Origin: an uncultured Clostridia bacterium
Lineage (GTDB): Bacteria; Bacillota; Clostridia; Christensenellales; Borkfalkiaceae
Length of the DNA: 43,239 bases
Assembly: GCA_934271735.1 (NCBI GenBank)
Contig: CAKQSB010000017.1
Span: 1-43,239, forward strand
Direction: 5' to 3'
Positions within the stretch are counted from its first letter, which is position 1; every line of letters starts with the position of its first letter. Below are positions 15,635-25,700 of this stretch, piece by piece. Made by a program: the position numbers and the translations under genes. The notes under the pieces are model-generated. The model was not told the origin of the DNA. It saw only the letters and a program-made list of their open reading frames with translations, and made no database searches.

Positions 15635-16978
15635 TTAACCTAATTCCACCCTACCGTACTTAAGCGAGCAGGTTTTTCTTATTTTCAGAACCCTCATAAT
15701 CTCACGGGTTCTTAATGTGAGCCACGAACCCGAGCCTATACCCTTTCCCGCGTTGCAGTCGAAAAGCCATTCGGGAGCGCAGTAAATCGCCACTTTCATT
15801 TCGGGAAGCGACTGATAGAATTTATCGCTCACGCCGTTTTGCCCGTGGTGTCCGAGCTGAACGACTTCGCAGTCCCGGATTTCATTACAGAAATACTCGT
15901 CTTTCAAAAGCACGTCGCCGTAAGTTCCGAGATCGCCAAGGAAAAGAATTTTCTTGCCCGGGGTTTCCACCTTGAAAACTATCGACGAATCGTTAGGCAT
16001 ATTCGCTAATTCTCTGAACATTGCGTTATTCAGAATTTTAACCTTAACCTCGTCGGTTACAAACTCGTTACCCTTTTCGGGCGTTATGATATTCCCGATT
16101 TTGGAGCGGTTTTCCTCGACTGCTTTTTTCATTCTCGCAACGAGATAATTGTCCTCGTCGCCGTACTTTTCGAGTATCTCGTCGGTAACGTCGAAATCGT
16201 AATAAAGGTTTCCGATAAAGATATCTTCCTCCTCTAAAATGCGGATAAGCGTGAAAACGTGGTCGCAATGATAATGCGAAATATACCAGGCGTCGACCTC
16301 GTTTTTATGCTGTCTGATAAGTTTTACGACATTATCTTTATCGTACTGATCGCCGCCGTCTATCATAATTATCTTGCCGTTTTTCGTGACGAGCATAAAC
16401 CCTTCGGTCTGGTTTTTCTCGGGTTCTATAATCGTCATTTTAACGCCGCCGAACATATTTTCCGTCTCGTAAACGTCGTCCGAAACGGTAATATCCGAAA
16501 GGTAAATATCGTTGTTTTTTGCCGTTTTAAAACCGACAAACACGCAATTTTTGCCCTCTCGCGAATAAATTTCGACGTCGAAAACAAGGTTTTGCCACTT
16601 ATTGACCTTAAACTGCCCGTCGATAACGTTTCCTTTGTTATCCACGACGTCCGCGTAAGAATAGCCGTAAGGCGTTTCCGCCTCGAAACGTATTCTCGCC
16701 TCGATATGAACCTTATCGCCCGCTTTTTTCTCCGTAAGAGAGGGGAGCGCAAGCCACACGCCGGCAAAACCGTTGTCCTCGGGCTGAATTTTAACGGCGT
16801 TTTTATCGTTGTCGCCGTAAGCGTCGATAACGCAGGTCGCGTTCGTCGTCCCCGCAATATATTCCTCTTTCATAAAACCTTCCTCACCGTCTCCGACAGC
16901 GACCGCCGCCGTAAACGGAACAACCGCCGCGCCGAGCGCAAGAACGAAAACAAGAAGTTTTTTAAGTATTTTATTCAT
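15635..16978 (-). CDS. Secreted metallo-beta-lactamase-fold hydrolase with N-terminal beta-sandwich
   Basis: A 447-residue exported protein. The signal peptide is residues 1 to about 28. Residues about 30-175 look like a carbohydrate-binding-module-like sandwich (ATCVIDAYGDNDKNAVKIQP to DIYLSDITVS). The C-terminal half is a metallo-beta-lactamase domain with DGGDQYDKDN, the metal signature HYHCDHV, FLGDLGTYGD and LGHHGQNG, resembling the hydrolase domain of ComEC-type proteins but without membrane helices. The start is marked by AGGAGG and overlaps the previous gene by eight bases, the Shine-Dalgarno sequence being encoded by that gene's last Lys-Arg-Arg codons. Substrate is unknown; nucleotide, phosphodiester or lactone substrates are possible. 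Operon position suggests a surface role during glycan use. Confidence 0.75.
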   Translation of the reverse strand: MNKILKKLLVFVLALGAAVVPFTAAVAVGDGEEGFMKEEYIAGTTNATCVIDAYGDNDKNAVKIQPEDNGFAGVWLALPSLTEKKAGDKVHIEARIRFEAETPYGYSYADVVDNKGNVIDGQFKVNKWQNLVFDVEIYSREGKNCVFVGFKTAKNNDIYLSDITVSDDVYETENMFGGVKMTIIEPEKNQTEGFMLVTKNGKIIMIDGGDQYDKDNVVKLIRQHKNEVDAWYISHYHCDHVFTLIRILEEEDIFIGNLYYDFDVTDEILEKYGDEDNYLVARMKKAVEENRSKIGNIITPEKGNEFVTDEVKVKILNNAMFRELANMPNDSSIVFKVETPGKKILFLGDLGTYGDVLLKDEYFCNEIRDCEVVQLGHHGQNGVSDKFYQSLPEMKVAIYCAPEWLFDCNAGKGIGSGSWLTLRTREIMRVLKIRKTCSLKYGRVELG

Positions 16979-17930
16979 TGCCGTTCCTCCTTTTCGTTAT
17001 AACCGCCGCGGCGACAATCAAAGCGAAAGCCGCAGCCGAAACGCACATTACGGAAGAACCGCAACCGCCGCCCGAGCCGCCGTTACCGCCGGAAGAAACG
17101 GATGTTTTTACCGAATCGCCGCTTTCGGGAATATCCGAAGAATCCGACGAAGGCTCTTCGCCCTCTTCGTAAACGGCGTATACATCCCCGTTCGCCGTAA
17201 TATTTTCGAGGTCGCCCGTCCATTTCACGAAACGGCAGCCCTCTTTTTTCGGCGCGACGGGAAGAGTTGCGTAATTATACTTGCAAACCGTCTGAACGGC
17301 TATAAGATCGCCCTCTTCGGTAAGGAACGAAACGTCGTAAGTTATATCGTCGAAATTATCGATATATCCGTTACAATCGGTCGTTTTGATAAGCGAACCC
17401 TTTTTCGCCGTCTTTTTCTCGAATTTGTCGACGATAATTTCGTTTCCGCTTTCGTCAAAGCCGATAAAGTTATCGATGACAAAGCTTGCGGACAAAACGC
17501 CGTCCGACAAGCCGTAAACGCCTAAAACGCTACCCGATAAAGCGGCTTTTTCGTCGATTTTCTCGTACTCGTTTTCAAAAAATCCCCTTTTGGAAATTAT
17601 AACCTTATCGCCGGACAATGTCAACCGATAATTATATCCGCTTTCGAACGAATATTCGATTAAGGAAGAATTTTTCGAGACGGATTTTTTATCCGCGGCG
17701 GTGACGATACCCGTTTTTCCGTTTTCGGCGGATTTAAGCATATCGAAGGAAATTTCCGTCCCCTCGCCCGCAACCGCGGCGAAACCGTTCTCCCCGCCTT
17801 TTTCGCAGGCGGTAACTATAAGAGCCGTATTTTTATCAAGCGTCGTCACGGCGGCTTCGGCTTTAAAAAGCGTCGCCCCCGCGAGCGTTACAACCGCAAA
17901 TGCGGCGATTAAACAAAGTAATTTTTTCAT
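16971..17930 (-). CDS. Surface protein with InlB-type repeat-like segment and GCG membrane tail
   Basis: A 319-residue exported protein. The signal peptide ends near AEAAV (about residue 27). The middle is beta-rich, with GFDESGNEIIVDKFEK, followed by a segment around residues 205-260 (YDVSFLTEEG, then KEGCRFVKWTGDLENITANGDVYA) that matches the Listeria-Bacteroides/InlB B-repeat pattern of F-x-x-W and a final D-x-x-V-Y-A. A Ser/Gly-rich linker leads to GGGCGSSVM, a hydrophobic helix and KRRNGNE. This tail resembles that of the 1066-residue protein at the head of the operon. AAGGAG lies within the last codons of the upstream gene, six bases before this ATG. No enzyme domain was recognised; a surface binding role is inferred. 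Confidence 0.7.
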   Translation of the reverse strand: MKKLLCLIAAFAVVTLAGATLFKAEAAVTTLDKNTALIVTACEKGGENGFAAVAGEGTEISFDMLKSAENGKTGIVTAADKKSVSKNSSLIEYSFESGYNYRLTLSGDKVIISKRGFFENEYEKIDEKAALSGSVLGVYGLSDGVLSASFVIDNFIGFDESGNEIIVDKFEKKTAKKGSLIKTTDCNGYIDNFDDITYDVSFLTEEGDLIAVQTVCKYNYATLPVAPKKEGCRFVKWTGDLENITANGDVYAVYEEGEEPSSDSSDIPESGDSVKTSVSSGGNGGSGGGCGSSVMCVSAAAFALIVAAAVITKRRNGNE

Positions 17931-17932
17931 CG

Positions 17933-19402
17933 TTACTCCTTGTAAGGTATGACGAACACGCCTTTACCCGCGGCGATATCATCGCTCCATTTTCCGTTTC
18001 CGATATCCTCAACGCTCGCTTTTCCGTCGCGGTAAACTATAATTTTATCGCAGTCGATAAATTCCGCCTCGACTTTTACCGATTTCCCGTACGACGGGTC
18101 TCCGTAATTGACGAACATAAAGCCCTCGTTGTCCTTTTCGTCGGTGAACTGCGAACAAAGGACGTTGCCGTTTGCGGAAATCGATTTAACGACGTTGAAA
18201 TCGCTTTCGTCCAGAATGACGCTTTTTATGGATTTAAGGTATTTTATCGCTTTTTCGTCTCTCTTTTCGCTGTCCGTCTCGCTTGCGGCGGTTATCGGGT
18301 AAACCCCACGCCAGCTAAGCGACATCATGACTTCGTCCAGATCATAGATAAGTTCGTTGGCTTTTTTAACGCCGTAATAAGCGGCGGTTCTCCGATTCGA
18401 TCTGTCTATCATAGAGATATGTTCTTCGCCGAACTCTCTTTCGTCAAGCTCGGGCGAAGAATAAGTGAACCAGCTGAACTCGGTAAATCCGAACGCCATA
18501 TTTACATACGCCTGAAAAACGCAGTCCTCTTCGGAAGGAAGACGTCTCGGCGAAGTGTTTTCGATAAATCCGAAACTCATAGACTGCATAGCCATATGCA
18601 ATATTATTTCGGGGTGAGCGAGTTTAAGTTCTCCGAGATAGGCAAGAGATCTGAGCCAGCTTTCTTCCACATAGTTATACCCGTACTTTTTATCGTCGTG
18701 CATAGGATAGATATCGGTTGCGAAAACCCTCGGCATACCCTCGGGGAGCTGCGACAAAACGGTATCGTACCAGCCGTTCGCGTACTCTCTGTAATCGGTC
18801 GTGCCCAGGTGTTTCGCGTCCGCTCCGCCGGATAACATACATACAAAGAATTTTCCGCCCGGGTACTTCTCCGAAAAATCCGGGATAGCCGTCGCGATTT
18901 CTTCGAACTCCGAAATCGGAGGTTCGTCGGTGTAATCTATACCCTTTATCGACGAATAGAAATCTTCTCCGCGATAATCTTTAACGTTTGTGTTTATGTT
19001 TCCGTTTGTGTAACCGATCACGTTAATTCCGTACTCGTGGCATTTCCCGATATATTCTTCCTGCGAAGCCGAGCCGAACTGCGCGCCGCGCTTGCCTTCT
19101 AAGCCCGAATCGAGAATAAGCGTGTTTATTCCGCTTTCCTTAAACCACTGCCACTGCTCGTCCGTAAAATCGGCAGGTCCGCGCCAGGCGTAAATATCCG
19201 TGGTTTTCGTATCCTTGTATTGCGAAAAATCAACGAGCGACGAGCTTACGTTTACCGTAAGATTTCTGTTCGCAGCGGCCTGCGAGTTTTTGCTTTCGTG
19301 ATTTCCGTCCGAAGAAGAAACTCCGCCGTCGCACCCGACAACCGTTATCGCGGCGACCGCCGCCGCGGCTATCGCTAATGTTTTCTTGAAAATTTTATTC
19401 AT
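17933..19402 (-). CDS. Lipoprotein with TIM-barrel glycoside-hydrolase-like domain, specificity unknown
   Basis: A 489-residue lipoprotein with lipobox VVGC at about residue 24 and a Ser/Asn-rich linker. The mature part alternates predicted strands and helices as in a TIM barrel: DIYAWRGPADFTDEQW, INTLILDSG, INVIGYTNGN, IKGIDYTDEPP, FATDIYPMHDD and FGFTEFSWFTYSS. The segment IDYTDEPP, with an acidic pair after a strand, resembles the acid/base position of several clan A glycosidases. A small C-terminal beta domain ends it. No named family was recognised with confidence. Its place between importer permeases and surface proteins suggests cell-surface glycan trimming or binding. The AGGAGG is about 14 bases before the ATG, rather far. 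Confidence 0.6.
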   Translation of the reverse strand: MNKIFKKTLAIAAAAVAAITVVGCDGGVSSSDGNHESKNSQAAANRNLTVNVSSSLVDFSQYKDTKTTDIYAWRGPADFTDEQWQWFKESGINTLILDSGLEGKRGAQFGSASQEEYIGKCHEYGINVIGYTNGNINTNVKDYRGEDFYSSIKGIDYTDEPPISEFEEIATAIPDFSEKYPGGKFFVCMLSGGADAKHLGTTDYREYANGWYDTVLSQLPEGMPRVFATDIYPMHDDKKYGYNYVEESWLRSLAYLGELKLAHPEIILHMAMQSMSFGFIENTSPRRLPSEEDCVFQAYVNMAFGFTEFSWFTYSSPELDEREFGEEHISMIDRSNRRTAAYYGVKKANELIYDLDEVMMSLSWRGVYPITAASETDSEKRDEKAIKYLKSIKSVILDESDFNVVKSISANGNVLCSQFTDEKDNEGFMFVNYGDPSYGKSVKVEAEFIDCDKIIVYRDGKASVEDIGNGKWSDDIAAGKGVFVIPYKE

Positions 19403-19422
19403 ATATTTATCTTTTTCCTCCT

Positions 19423-19450
19423 TTCGTCGGATTATATTATTCGTCGGATT
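19423..19450. repeat. 11-base direct repeat between permease and lipoprotein genes
   Basis: TTCGTCGGATT occurs at 19423-19433 and again at 19440-19450, a 17-base period, in the 59-base gap. One copy lies next to the Shine-Dalgarno sequence of the lipoprotein gene. Function unknown. Confidence 0.5.
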
Positions 19451-19461
19451 GTATCGGCTTT

Positions 19462-20349
19462 TTATCCTTTCAATCCGCCTACGGACATACTCGACATTAT
19501 GGTTTTGCTGAAAGCCGCGTAGATTACCAGCACGAAAACGGTCATAAACGTCATCGCGGCGAAAGCCTGAGGCATCGCCCCGCTTTGTTCCGCCCTCGTC
19601 TGAATACTGTAAACCCCGAGCGCGACCGTCGGCTTGGAGTTAAGGAAGAGATAGGGGGTCATATAGTCGTTCCAAAGCCCTATAACGTTCAAAATCGCCA
19701 TAGAAATTATGAGCGGCAATGCCTGCGGGTACATAATCGAGAAAAATACTCTTAAATTTCCCGCACCGTCTAAGAAAGCCGATTCGGCGTATTCCCACGA
19801 GATAGACGAAAAATAGTTCTTGTATAAAAGCATACCGAATCCGAGTCCGCCCGCGTTCATAAGGAAAATGCCGAACCATTTATCTTTGAGCTTTATCGCC
19901 GACATAAACGCATAAGCGCTTGCCGTAGACCCGATCGCGGGAACGACCATGGAAATAATTACGAGCTGAATCGCCGCTGCGCCGAGCTTGGTTTTGTATC
20001 TCGCCACGACGTAACCCGTTATAACGGGAACGATCGCCTGCAAACCCGTACATACGACTATTAAAATAAGCGAATTTTTGAGCATTCCGAACATCGTTAT
20101 CTTCGCCGTGCCGTACTTTGTCGTGAATATTTTTGCGTAGTTATCGAAAGTTGCTCCTTTTAAATCCCAGAAAGCTAAAACGTCTTTGAAATAGCTTTTC
20201 TGCGGGCGGACCGAATTGCAGAACATCCACACGAGAACGAACATGAACGATAACGAGAACAGCAATATTCCGGCCGTTACGAGTATTTTATAGGTTACGT
20301 CTCCCGCATGCGGGCGGCTTTTTATTCCCGGATTGTTTTTAAGTCTCAT
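19462..20349 (-). CDS. Sugar ABC transporter permease (MalG type)
   Basis: A 295-residue inner-membrane permease with six predicted helices, starting with LVTAGILLFSLSFMFVLVWM. The cytoplasmic EAA loop that docks the ATPase is AFLDGAGNLRVFFSIMYPQ, followed by ALPLI. It belongs to the CUT1 carbohydrate uptake family. The start is the ATG at 20347-20349 (MRLKNNPGIK), with GGTGGAG upstream; it overlaps the stop of the preceding permease as TAATG. A longer reading frame upstream has no family resemblance and lies on top of the partner permease. No ATPase gene is in this operon. Confidence 0.93.
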   Translation of the reverse strand: MRLKNNPGIKSRPHAGDVTYKILVTAGILLFSLSFMFVLVWMFCNSVRPQKSYFKDVLAFWDLKGATFDNYAKIFTTKYGTAKITMFGMLKNSLILIVVCTGLQAIVPVITGYVVARYKTKLGAAAIQLVIISMVVPAIGSTASAYAFMSAIKLKDKWFGIFLMNAGGLGFGMLLYKNYFSSISWEYAESAFLDGAGNLRVFFSIMYPQALPLIISMAILNVIGLWNDYMTPYLFLNSKPTVALGVYSIQTRAEQSGAMPQAFAAMTFMTVFVLVIYAAFSKTIMSSMSVGGLKG

Positions 20350-21329
20350 TAAAACTCCACCTCCTCGGAAAATCTGCCCATTATTTTGCGGAACACGGTT
20401 ATGAAAATCATTCCGAGAACGCCTATTATAACACCCCACGCCGAAGCGAGACCTATGTTGTTGGACTTTGTGTTCGTGATGACGATAAGCGCAAGGCTCG
20501 TTATATACTGGTTGTTGGAATCGATTAAAAGCGACGGCATATACCAGGCGAAACAACCCGAAACTATTGAAATCGACATCGTGCAAACCGTAGGCATTAA
20601 AATGGGAAGAACTATTTTATTGAAAATAGTCATCTCGCTCGCGCCGTCTAATTGCACGCTTTCTATGATGCTTTCGGGAACTCTCGCCATAGACGAGCCG
20701 AAATAAATTATATTCGTGCTTATCCCCGTCCACACGCTGAAAATAAGCATACTCGGCCATGCGGTGCGCTTATCTCCGAGCCAGTTATTGGTGGGGATTA
20801 TCTTTTCGAGATGTATCGCCTCTAAAAGCTTATTGAAAACCGCCTGATTGCCGTTTATGAACATTTTGAACACGAAGCACAAAACGGTTGCGGAAATCAT
20901 CGCGGGCAGAAACAAAACGACCTGATATATCGGATATCCCTTGATTTTTCTGAAAATCGCAAACGAAAAGATAAGCGTTATAGGAAGATTTATGAGCATA
21001 CTTAAGGGAATAAGCGAAAGCGTGTTCAAAAGCGCGCGCCAATTCATAATCATTCCGTCGTTTTTGTCTATCCCGAAAATCGCCCTGAACGCGCCGGCGT
21101 AGTTTCTGAAATTGTTCCATTCGCCAACCTGCATATTGCCCGAGCGGAAGGAAAGAAACACCGTGCTTACGTTCATGCACAGCCAGAATACCAAAAAATG
21201 CAGAACCGGAAAAATAAGAACGGCATAGGCAAAAATTATGTCACGCCGTTTCTTTTTTTTCATTCCGTTTAAAATGTTATCCGAGGCAGGGGCGAGTTTC
21301 CCGCCCCTGTCCGTATTCTTTCGTATCAT
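20349..21329 (-). CDS. Sugar ABC transporter permease (MalF/UgpA type)
   Basis: A 326-residue membrane protein, partner of the MalG-type permease in a CUT1 importer. The first helix is about residues 33-55 (IIFAYAVLIFPVLHFLVFWL). The EAA loop is QLDGASEMTIFNKIVLPIL followed by MPT. Both ends overlap neighbours by one base (TAATG), so solute-binding protein and both permeases are probably made in fixed proportion. Confidence 0.93.
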   Translation of the reverse strand: MIRKNTDRGGKLAPASDNILNGMKKKKRRDIIFAYAVLIFPVLHFLVFWLCMNVSTVFLSFRSGNMQVGEWNNFRNYAGAFRAIFGIDKNDGMIMNWRALLNTLSLIPLSMLINLPITLIFSFAIFRKIKGYPIYQVVLFLPAMISATVLCFVFKMFINGNQAVFNKLLEAIHLEKIIPTNNWLGDKRTAWPSMLIFSVWTGISTNIIYFGSSMARVPESIIESVQLDGASEMTIFNKIVLPILMPTVCTMSISIVSGCFAWYMPSLLIDSNNQYITSLALIVITNTKSNNIGLASAWGVIIGVLGMIFITVFRKIMGRFSEEVEF

Positions 21330-22783
21330 TATTTAATAAGCCCTTTGCTTCTGAATTTTTCTTCGTATCTGGCAACAAGCCCTTTGGTATCTTCCCAGTT
21401 TCCGCCGCTCTTGTTGTCGTAATTCGTTTTAAGAAGAGAGGAAAGATTGCTTCTTTCGACCTGTCCGTTGTAAATCTTCTGGAAAACGTTACCCGTAATC
21501 TCGGGGCGAAGTCCGCCGGTGAGATAATAAAGCGAAGTAGAACCCGAAACGGTCTGTTTATATTTCATAACCGCCTGAACCTCTTTTCCCCATGCGGTGA
21601 GTTTAAGCGAAGACGTATCGTAATCGAACGCAAGCGGAGTCTGCACCGCATTGTGCATTTTAACGATGTTTTCCTCTTTGAACATAAATTTAAGGAACTG
21701 TTTAGCCTTGTCTACGTTCTTACTGCATTTGGGAATAAAGAAATATTCGGTGGGATAGTTGATATTCACGCAGATTTCGTTACCTTCGAGCGCGGGAACG
21801 GGCGCGAAACGATAATTGAACGTGTCCTCGGAAATGTTTTCCTTAACCTCGGACTCGAACCAACCGCCCGCAAAACACATAAGCGCGTCGCCGCGAAGGA
21901 AAGAGTTGTAACCGTCGGTGTGATTTGTGGTGAGCATTTTCGGAACGGACGTGGAGGACGCGCCGTTTACGGGAGCGAAAAGATCGTACAAAGCTTCGAG
22001 CGCTTTTCTGTTTTCGTCGCTTACGAAAAGATTTACGTCAAGCTCGCCTTCCTGTCTGAAATACTCCTGATATTTGAAGTAATCGCCCTGCGCCCAGAGC
22101 GTTTTGTAAGTATCCATAGGATCTTCGTCGGTTGCGCCCCAGACTATTCCGTAAGTTTTGCTGCCGTTATACTTATAATCGGCGGCGGAAACGTCCTTTG
22201 CAAGCTTTACGAGCTTATCCCATTCCGTCGGGAAAACGTTGCTTTCCACAATGCCTTTATCGTATAAGTCGCTAAGCATATCCTGATTGTACACAAAACC
22301 CGTGGGGCAATAAGTGAACTGAATAATAAATCTGTGGTCGCCGATTTTGCCGAGATCGCGTATCGCGGGAGCGATTTTGCCGTTTATCGTCGAACCGTCC
22401 TCATATTCCTCGTTGCAAAGGTCGGTTAAGTCCTCTACCGTATCGGCGTTCACCCAGTCTATCCAGTTATAGGTAAGACCCGACATATAAATATCGTCGT
22501 CAACGCCGTCCTCTAAGGTCATCGAGTTTTTAAGATCTTCGTCGATAAGCGTGTCGCTGTTCACTTTGACGGTTATGCCCGTTTCGTTATAGAAATCGTC
22601 CGCGACTTCGTTTAAAAAGTCCGTACCTATTCCCGTTTCGAGAAGCATTACGTTAATCGTTCCGTTGTCCTTAACGCCCGGTTTCGTCGAACCTCCGGCA
22701 CTTCCGTTGCCGCCTCCGCACGCCGCCAGAGTAAACAAAGCCGAAGCGGCAAGAACCGCCGAAATTATTCTTTTGTTTTTCAT
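21329..22783 (-). CDS. Extracellular sugar-binding lipoprotein (family 1)
   Basis: A 484-residue solute-binding lipoprotein that delivers sugar to the adjacent permeases. The signal peptide ends in lipobox LAAC at about residue 21, followed by a Gly/Ser linker. The mature protein starts with the family pattern INVMLLETGIGTDFLNEVAD and later has FLRGDALMCFAGGWFESEV and NINYPTEYFFIPKCSKNVDKA, typical of the two-lobed group. Its ATG overlaps the TGA of the surface protein upstream as ATGA, tying surface capture and import together. The substrate cannot be read from sequence; operon enzymes suggest galactose- and N-acetylhexosamine-containing oligosaccharides. Confidence 0.92.
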   Translation of the reverse strand: MKNKRIISAVLAASALFTLAACGGGNGSAGGSTKPGVKDNGTINVMLLETGIGTDFLNEVADDFYNETGITVKVNSDTLIDEDLKNSMTLEDGVDDDIYMSGLTYNWIDWVNADTVEDLTDLCNEEYEDGSTINGKIAPAIRDLGKIGDHRFIIQFTYCPTGFVYNQDMLSDLYDKGIVESNVFPTEWDKLVKLAKDVSAADYKYNGSKTYGIVWGATDEDPMDTYKTLWAQGDYFKYQEYFRQEGELDVNLFVSDENRKALEALYDLFAPVNGASSTSVPKMLTTNHTDGYNSFLRGDALMCFAGGWFESEVKENISEDTFNYRFAPVPALEGNEICVNINYPTEYFFIPKCSKNVDKAKQFLKFMFKEENIVKMHNAVQTPLAFDYDTSSLKLTAWGKEVQAVMKYKQTVSGSTSLYYLTGGLRPEITGNVFQKIYNGQVERSNLSSLLKTNYDNKSGGNWEDTKGLVARYEEKFRSKGLIK

Positions 22784-25700
22784 TCTGTTTCTCTCCTTTT
22801 TTTAGCTATGACAAACGCCGCAATCCCCATAAGCGGGAGTAAACCCGCCGCAACCGATCCGCCGCAACCTTTTTTACCGGTCGAACCGGCGTTGCTTTCG
22901 CCCGGCTCCTGCGCGCCCTTGTTGAGCGTAAGCTCTTCGCCGTAGAACGTGCCGAACTCGTTTTCGATTTTAACTCTTACGACTATCTCGCCGTCGGTGT
23001 TGCTGTAAAGTCCGTCGCCGTCTATGCGCGCGTCGCCTTTGATTATTTCGTAAGAGACTTTATCGTAAGCCGTTTTCATGTTGCAGTCGTACGAAAGGGT
23101 CGTCTTTTTGCCGTTTGAAACGATGGTTTTGTTTGCCGTCGTTTTAAGCTCGTAAGTCTTTCTTTCGCTTTCCGCTTTCGACGAAGTTATCGTAACTTTG
23201 CTACCGCCCGCGCCCTCTGTAAGCGCGCAGAAATAATTGCCTAAGCCGAGCATTTTTTCGATATTGTCTTCCGCGATAAGCTCGCCGCCGACTTTAAGAT
23301 ATACTATCGTTCCCGCGGGTACTCTTTCGTCCGCAACGAAGTAATCCACGCAGCCGATTTCGATATCGTATTCCTTTCCGGGAACGAACGGCGAAGCTTT
23401 CGTTATCGAGCCGATGATAACCACATCATCGGCGATAATCAACTTATAGCCCGACTTTGCGAGAGTGTTCTTGCCTCTGAACGCAAACGTCAAACCAAAG
23501 TCCTCGCCCGTGAATTTAATTCTCATCTTAACCGAATAACCGCCGTTTTTGTTGGTTACTTCGGTTGCGTTTATCATTCCTTGCGAAGCCGATTCGGTAT
23601 CGCCCTCGACCTTTGTATACGTAGCTCCTTTGCCTATCGGAACGATATCCGAGATGTCGTATTCGTCGGTGTTTTCCGCTCTTCTGATCTTCGGGGAATA
23701 AAGGCTCATCGCGCCTATTTTCTCGGTTACGCCGTCAATCTCTCTTTCACTGTCGACGCTCTTTATTACGGAATCTTTAACGTCCACGGTCGCCCAGTCG
23801 GAATAATCGAGAAGAAGAGACGTGGGAGCTGGGCTTATATAAATCGATACGTCGCCGCTGTCCGATACGTTGTAATCGCCCGTCATATAACATTCCCCGT
23901 ATGCAACGCTTTCGCCCTGCGTTACCTTAACGAAGAATACGAATCCGTCGTTACCCTGCAAGTCCTGTTTGTTCACCGCTCCGAACTCGACGAAGAAATC
24001 GCCCTTTGTAAACTTGAACTCGGTGTTGTGATAAATGACGAACTGCGGAGTTCCCTGAAGTCCGTCGTTGAAGAAATCGAACCAGAGACATTCGCTCAAT
24101 TCCTCGCTTTCCGCTTTGCTTTCGTTGTAACGAAGCCTTACCATCGGCGCGCCCTCGGTGAGCCAGAAGTTGCCGTTGTCGAGCGCGCTTCTCAGTTCCA
24201 TAACGAGATAAACGTCTCCGCCGTTATAGGTCGAACGGAATTTAATTTGCGGTTCTGCCTTAGCGCCTATCATTTTAAGCGATTTGCAGTAACCCGCCGA
24301 GTCTCCGCTTCTTAAAAGAACGTTTCCGTCCGCGTCCTTTTCCGCGCCGCCTTTAAGCTTGACGACAGATGAACCCGCGATATAATCTTCGATCTTTTCG
24401 GTTTCGAAATCGACCGTCTTGTTTTCAATGCCTTTGTTCGCTTTGAAAACACCTGCGGGAAGCTTGGGAATATCGCGTTCGTTTTCCGCTATATATTCGT
24501 TTCCGATCCAGAACGTGAAATCTTCCTTGACGGAATATCCGCCGCCGAGTTCCGAGCCCTGTTTTATCGTAACGCTGTGCTTGCCTATCTCGCTCGAAAC
24601 GGTCGCGCCCGCAATTATATCGTCGTAATTTATTATCGCGAGAATCGCAGTGCCGTCGTAACCCTCGTTTTCGGGTTTGCCGGACATTCCGCCGAGGTAG
24701 TTTATGGTTATTTCTCTTTCGTTTTCCGTTCCCGCGTCCAAAATACAAACATTACCGTTCCACATGGTGTCGATAAGCCCGTCAAGGTCGGTCTGAATAC
24801 GGATAAGGTATCTGTGAAGGTCGGCCGTTTCCTGTATGCAGGAAGTAACGTCGCCGAGCATGTCTTTCTGAAGAGAGAATGTTATATCGGTAAGCGGAAT
24901 TTTCTTCTTTATCGTTCCGCGGTTCAGAATCGCCGTGATTTCTTCGGCCACAACGTAATTGCAGATTTTCGTTCCCTGCTTTATCGTAACTTCCGTTCTG
25001 CCGTCCTTGGGCGCAACGTCGTAAGGAACTAAAAGCGCAACCGCTTTTTTGTCTTTATCATTATAAAGTCCCAACGTTATATCCGAGCCGTTTACGGATA
25101 CGACTATCGGATCGGGCGACTGCGCACTCTCGAAAGCAACGTTACCGTTAAGCCATACGAGATAGCGGTTTTGATTATCCTGCACTCCGCCGCTAAAATC
25201 GACAATCGTGAAATCGATTTCGGGAACTTTTATATAAAACTCGCCGTTATCGAGAACTATCGTAACGTCCTTTGCGATAACGTAATTGTCAAGGCGAGTA
25301 CCTTTTTTGATTGTTAATTCCGTTTTGCTTTCCTTGGGCACCACGTCGAACGGAACCAAAAGCGCAACGTTTCCGTCCTTCTGGTTATAAATTTCAAGCG
25401 ACGTGTCCGTACCTCCGACCGAAACGGTTATCGGGTCGATTCCGTTTTGGCTTTCAAACTTAACGCTGCTTTCAAGCCATATGAGATAGCGGCTTTCCTG
25501 CGCCCCTCCGCTTATGCTCTCGATAGGATAATCGACGTCGTTAGCCACCACCGACATACTGCCGTTATTAAGAAGTATCGTAACGGTTTCGGCGATTTTG
25601 TATCCGCCTATTACGGTATCTTTTTTAACGACCACTCTGTTTGCCGCTTCCTTCGGAGATAGTTCGTATGTTACGAGAAGAGCTACCTTCTTATCGGCCG

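Noticed and set aside
20350..20586. Longer N-terminus for the MalG-type permease
   Set aside because: The added segment lies on top of the partner permease gene, is rich in His/Arg/Asn like a frame shadow, and the ATG at 20349 has a ribosome binding site and the usual TAATG coupling.
22264..22279. TATAAGTCGCTAAG as a seventh copy of the dispersed motif
   Set aside because: Only about 11 of 14 bases match and it lies in a coding region; it does not stand out from chance.
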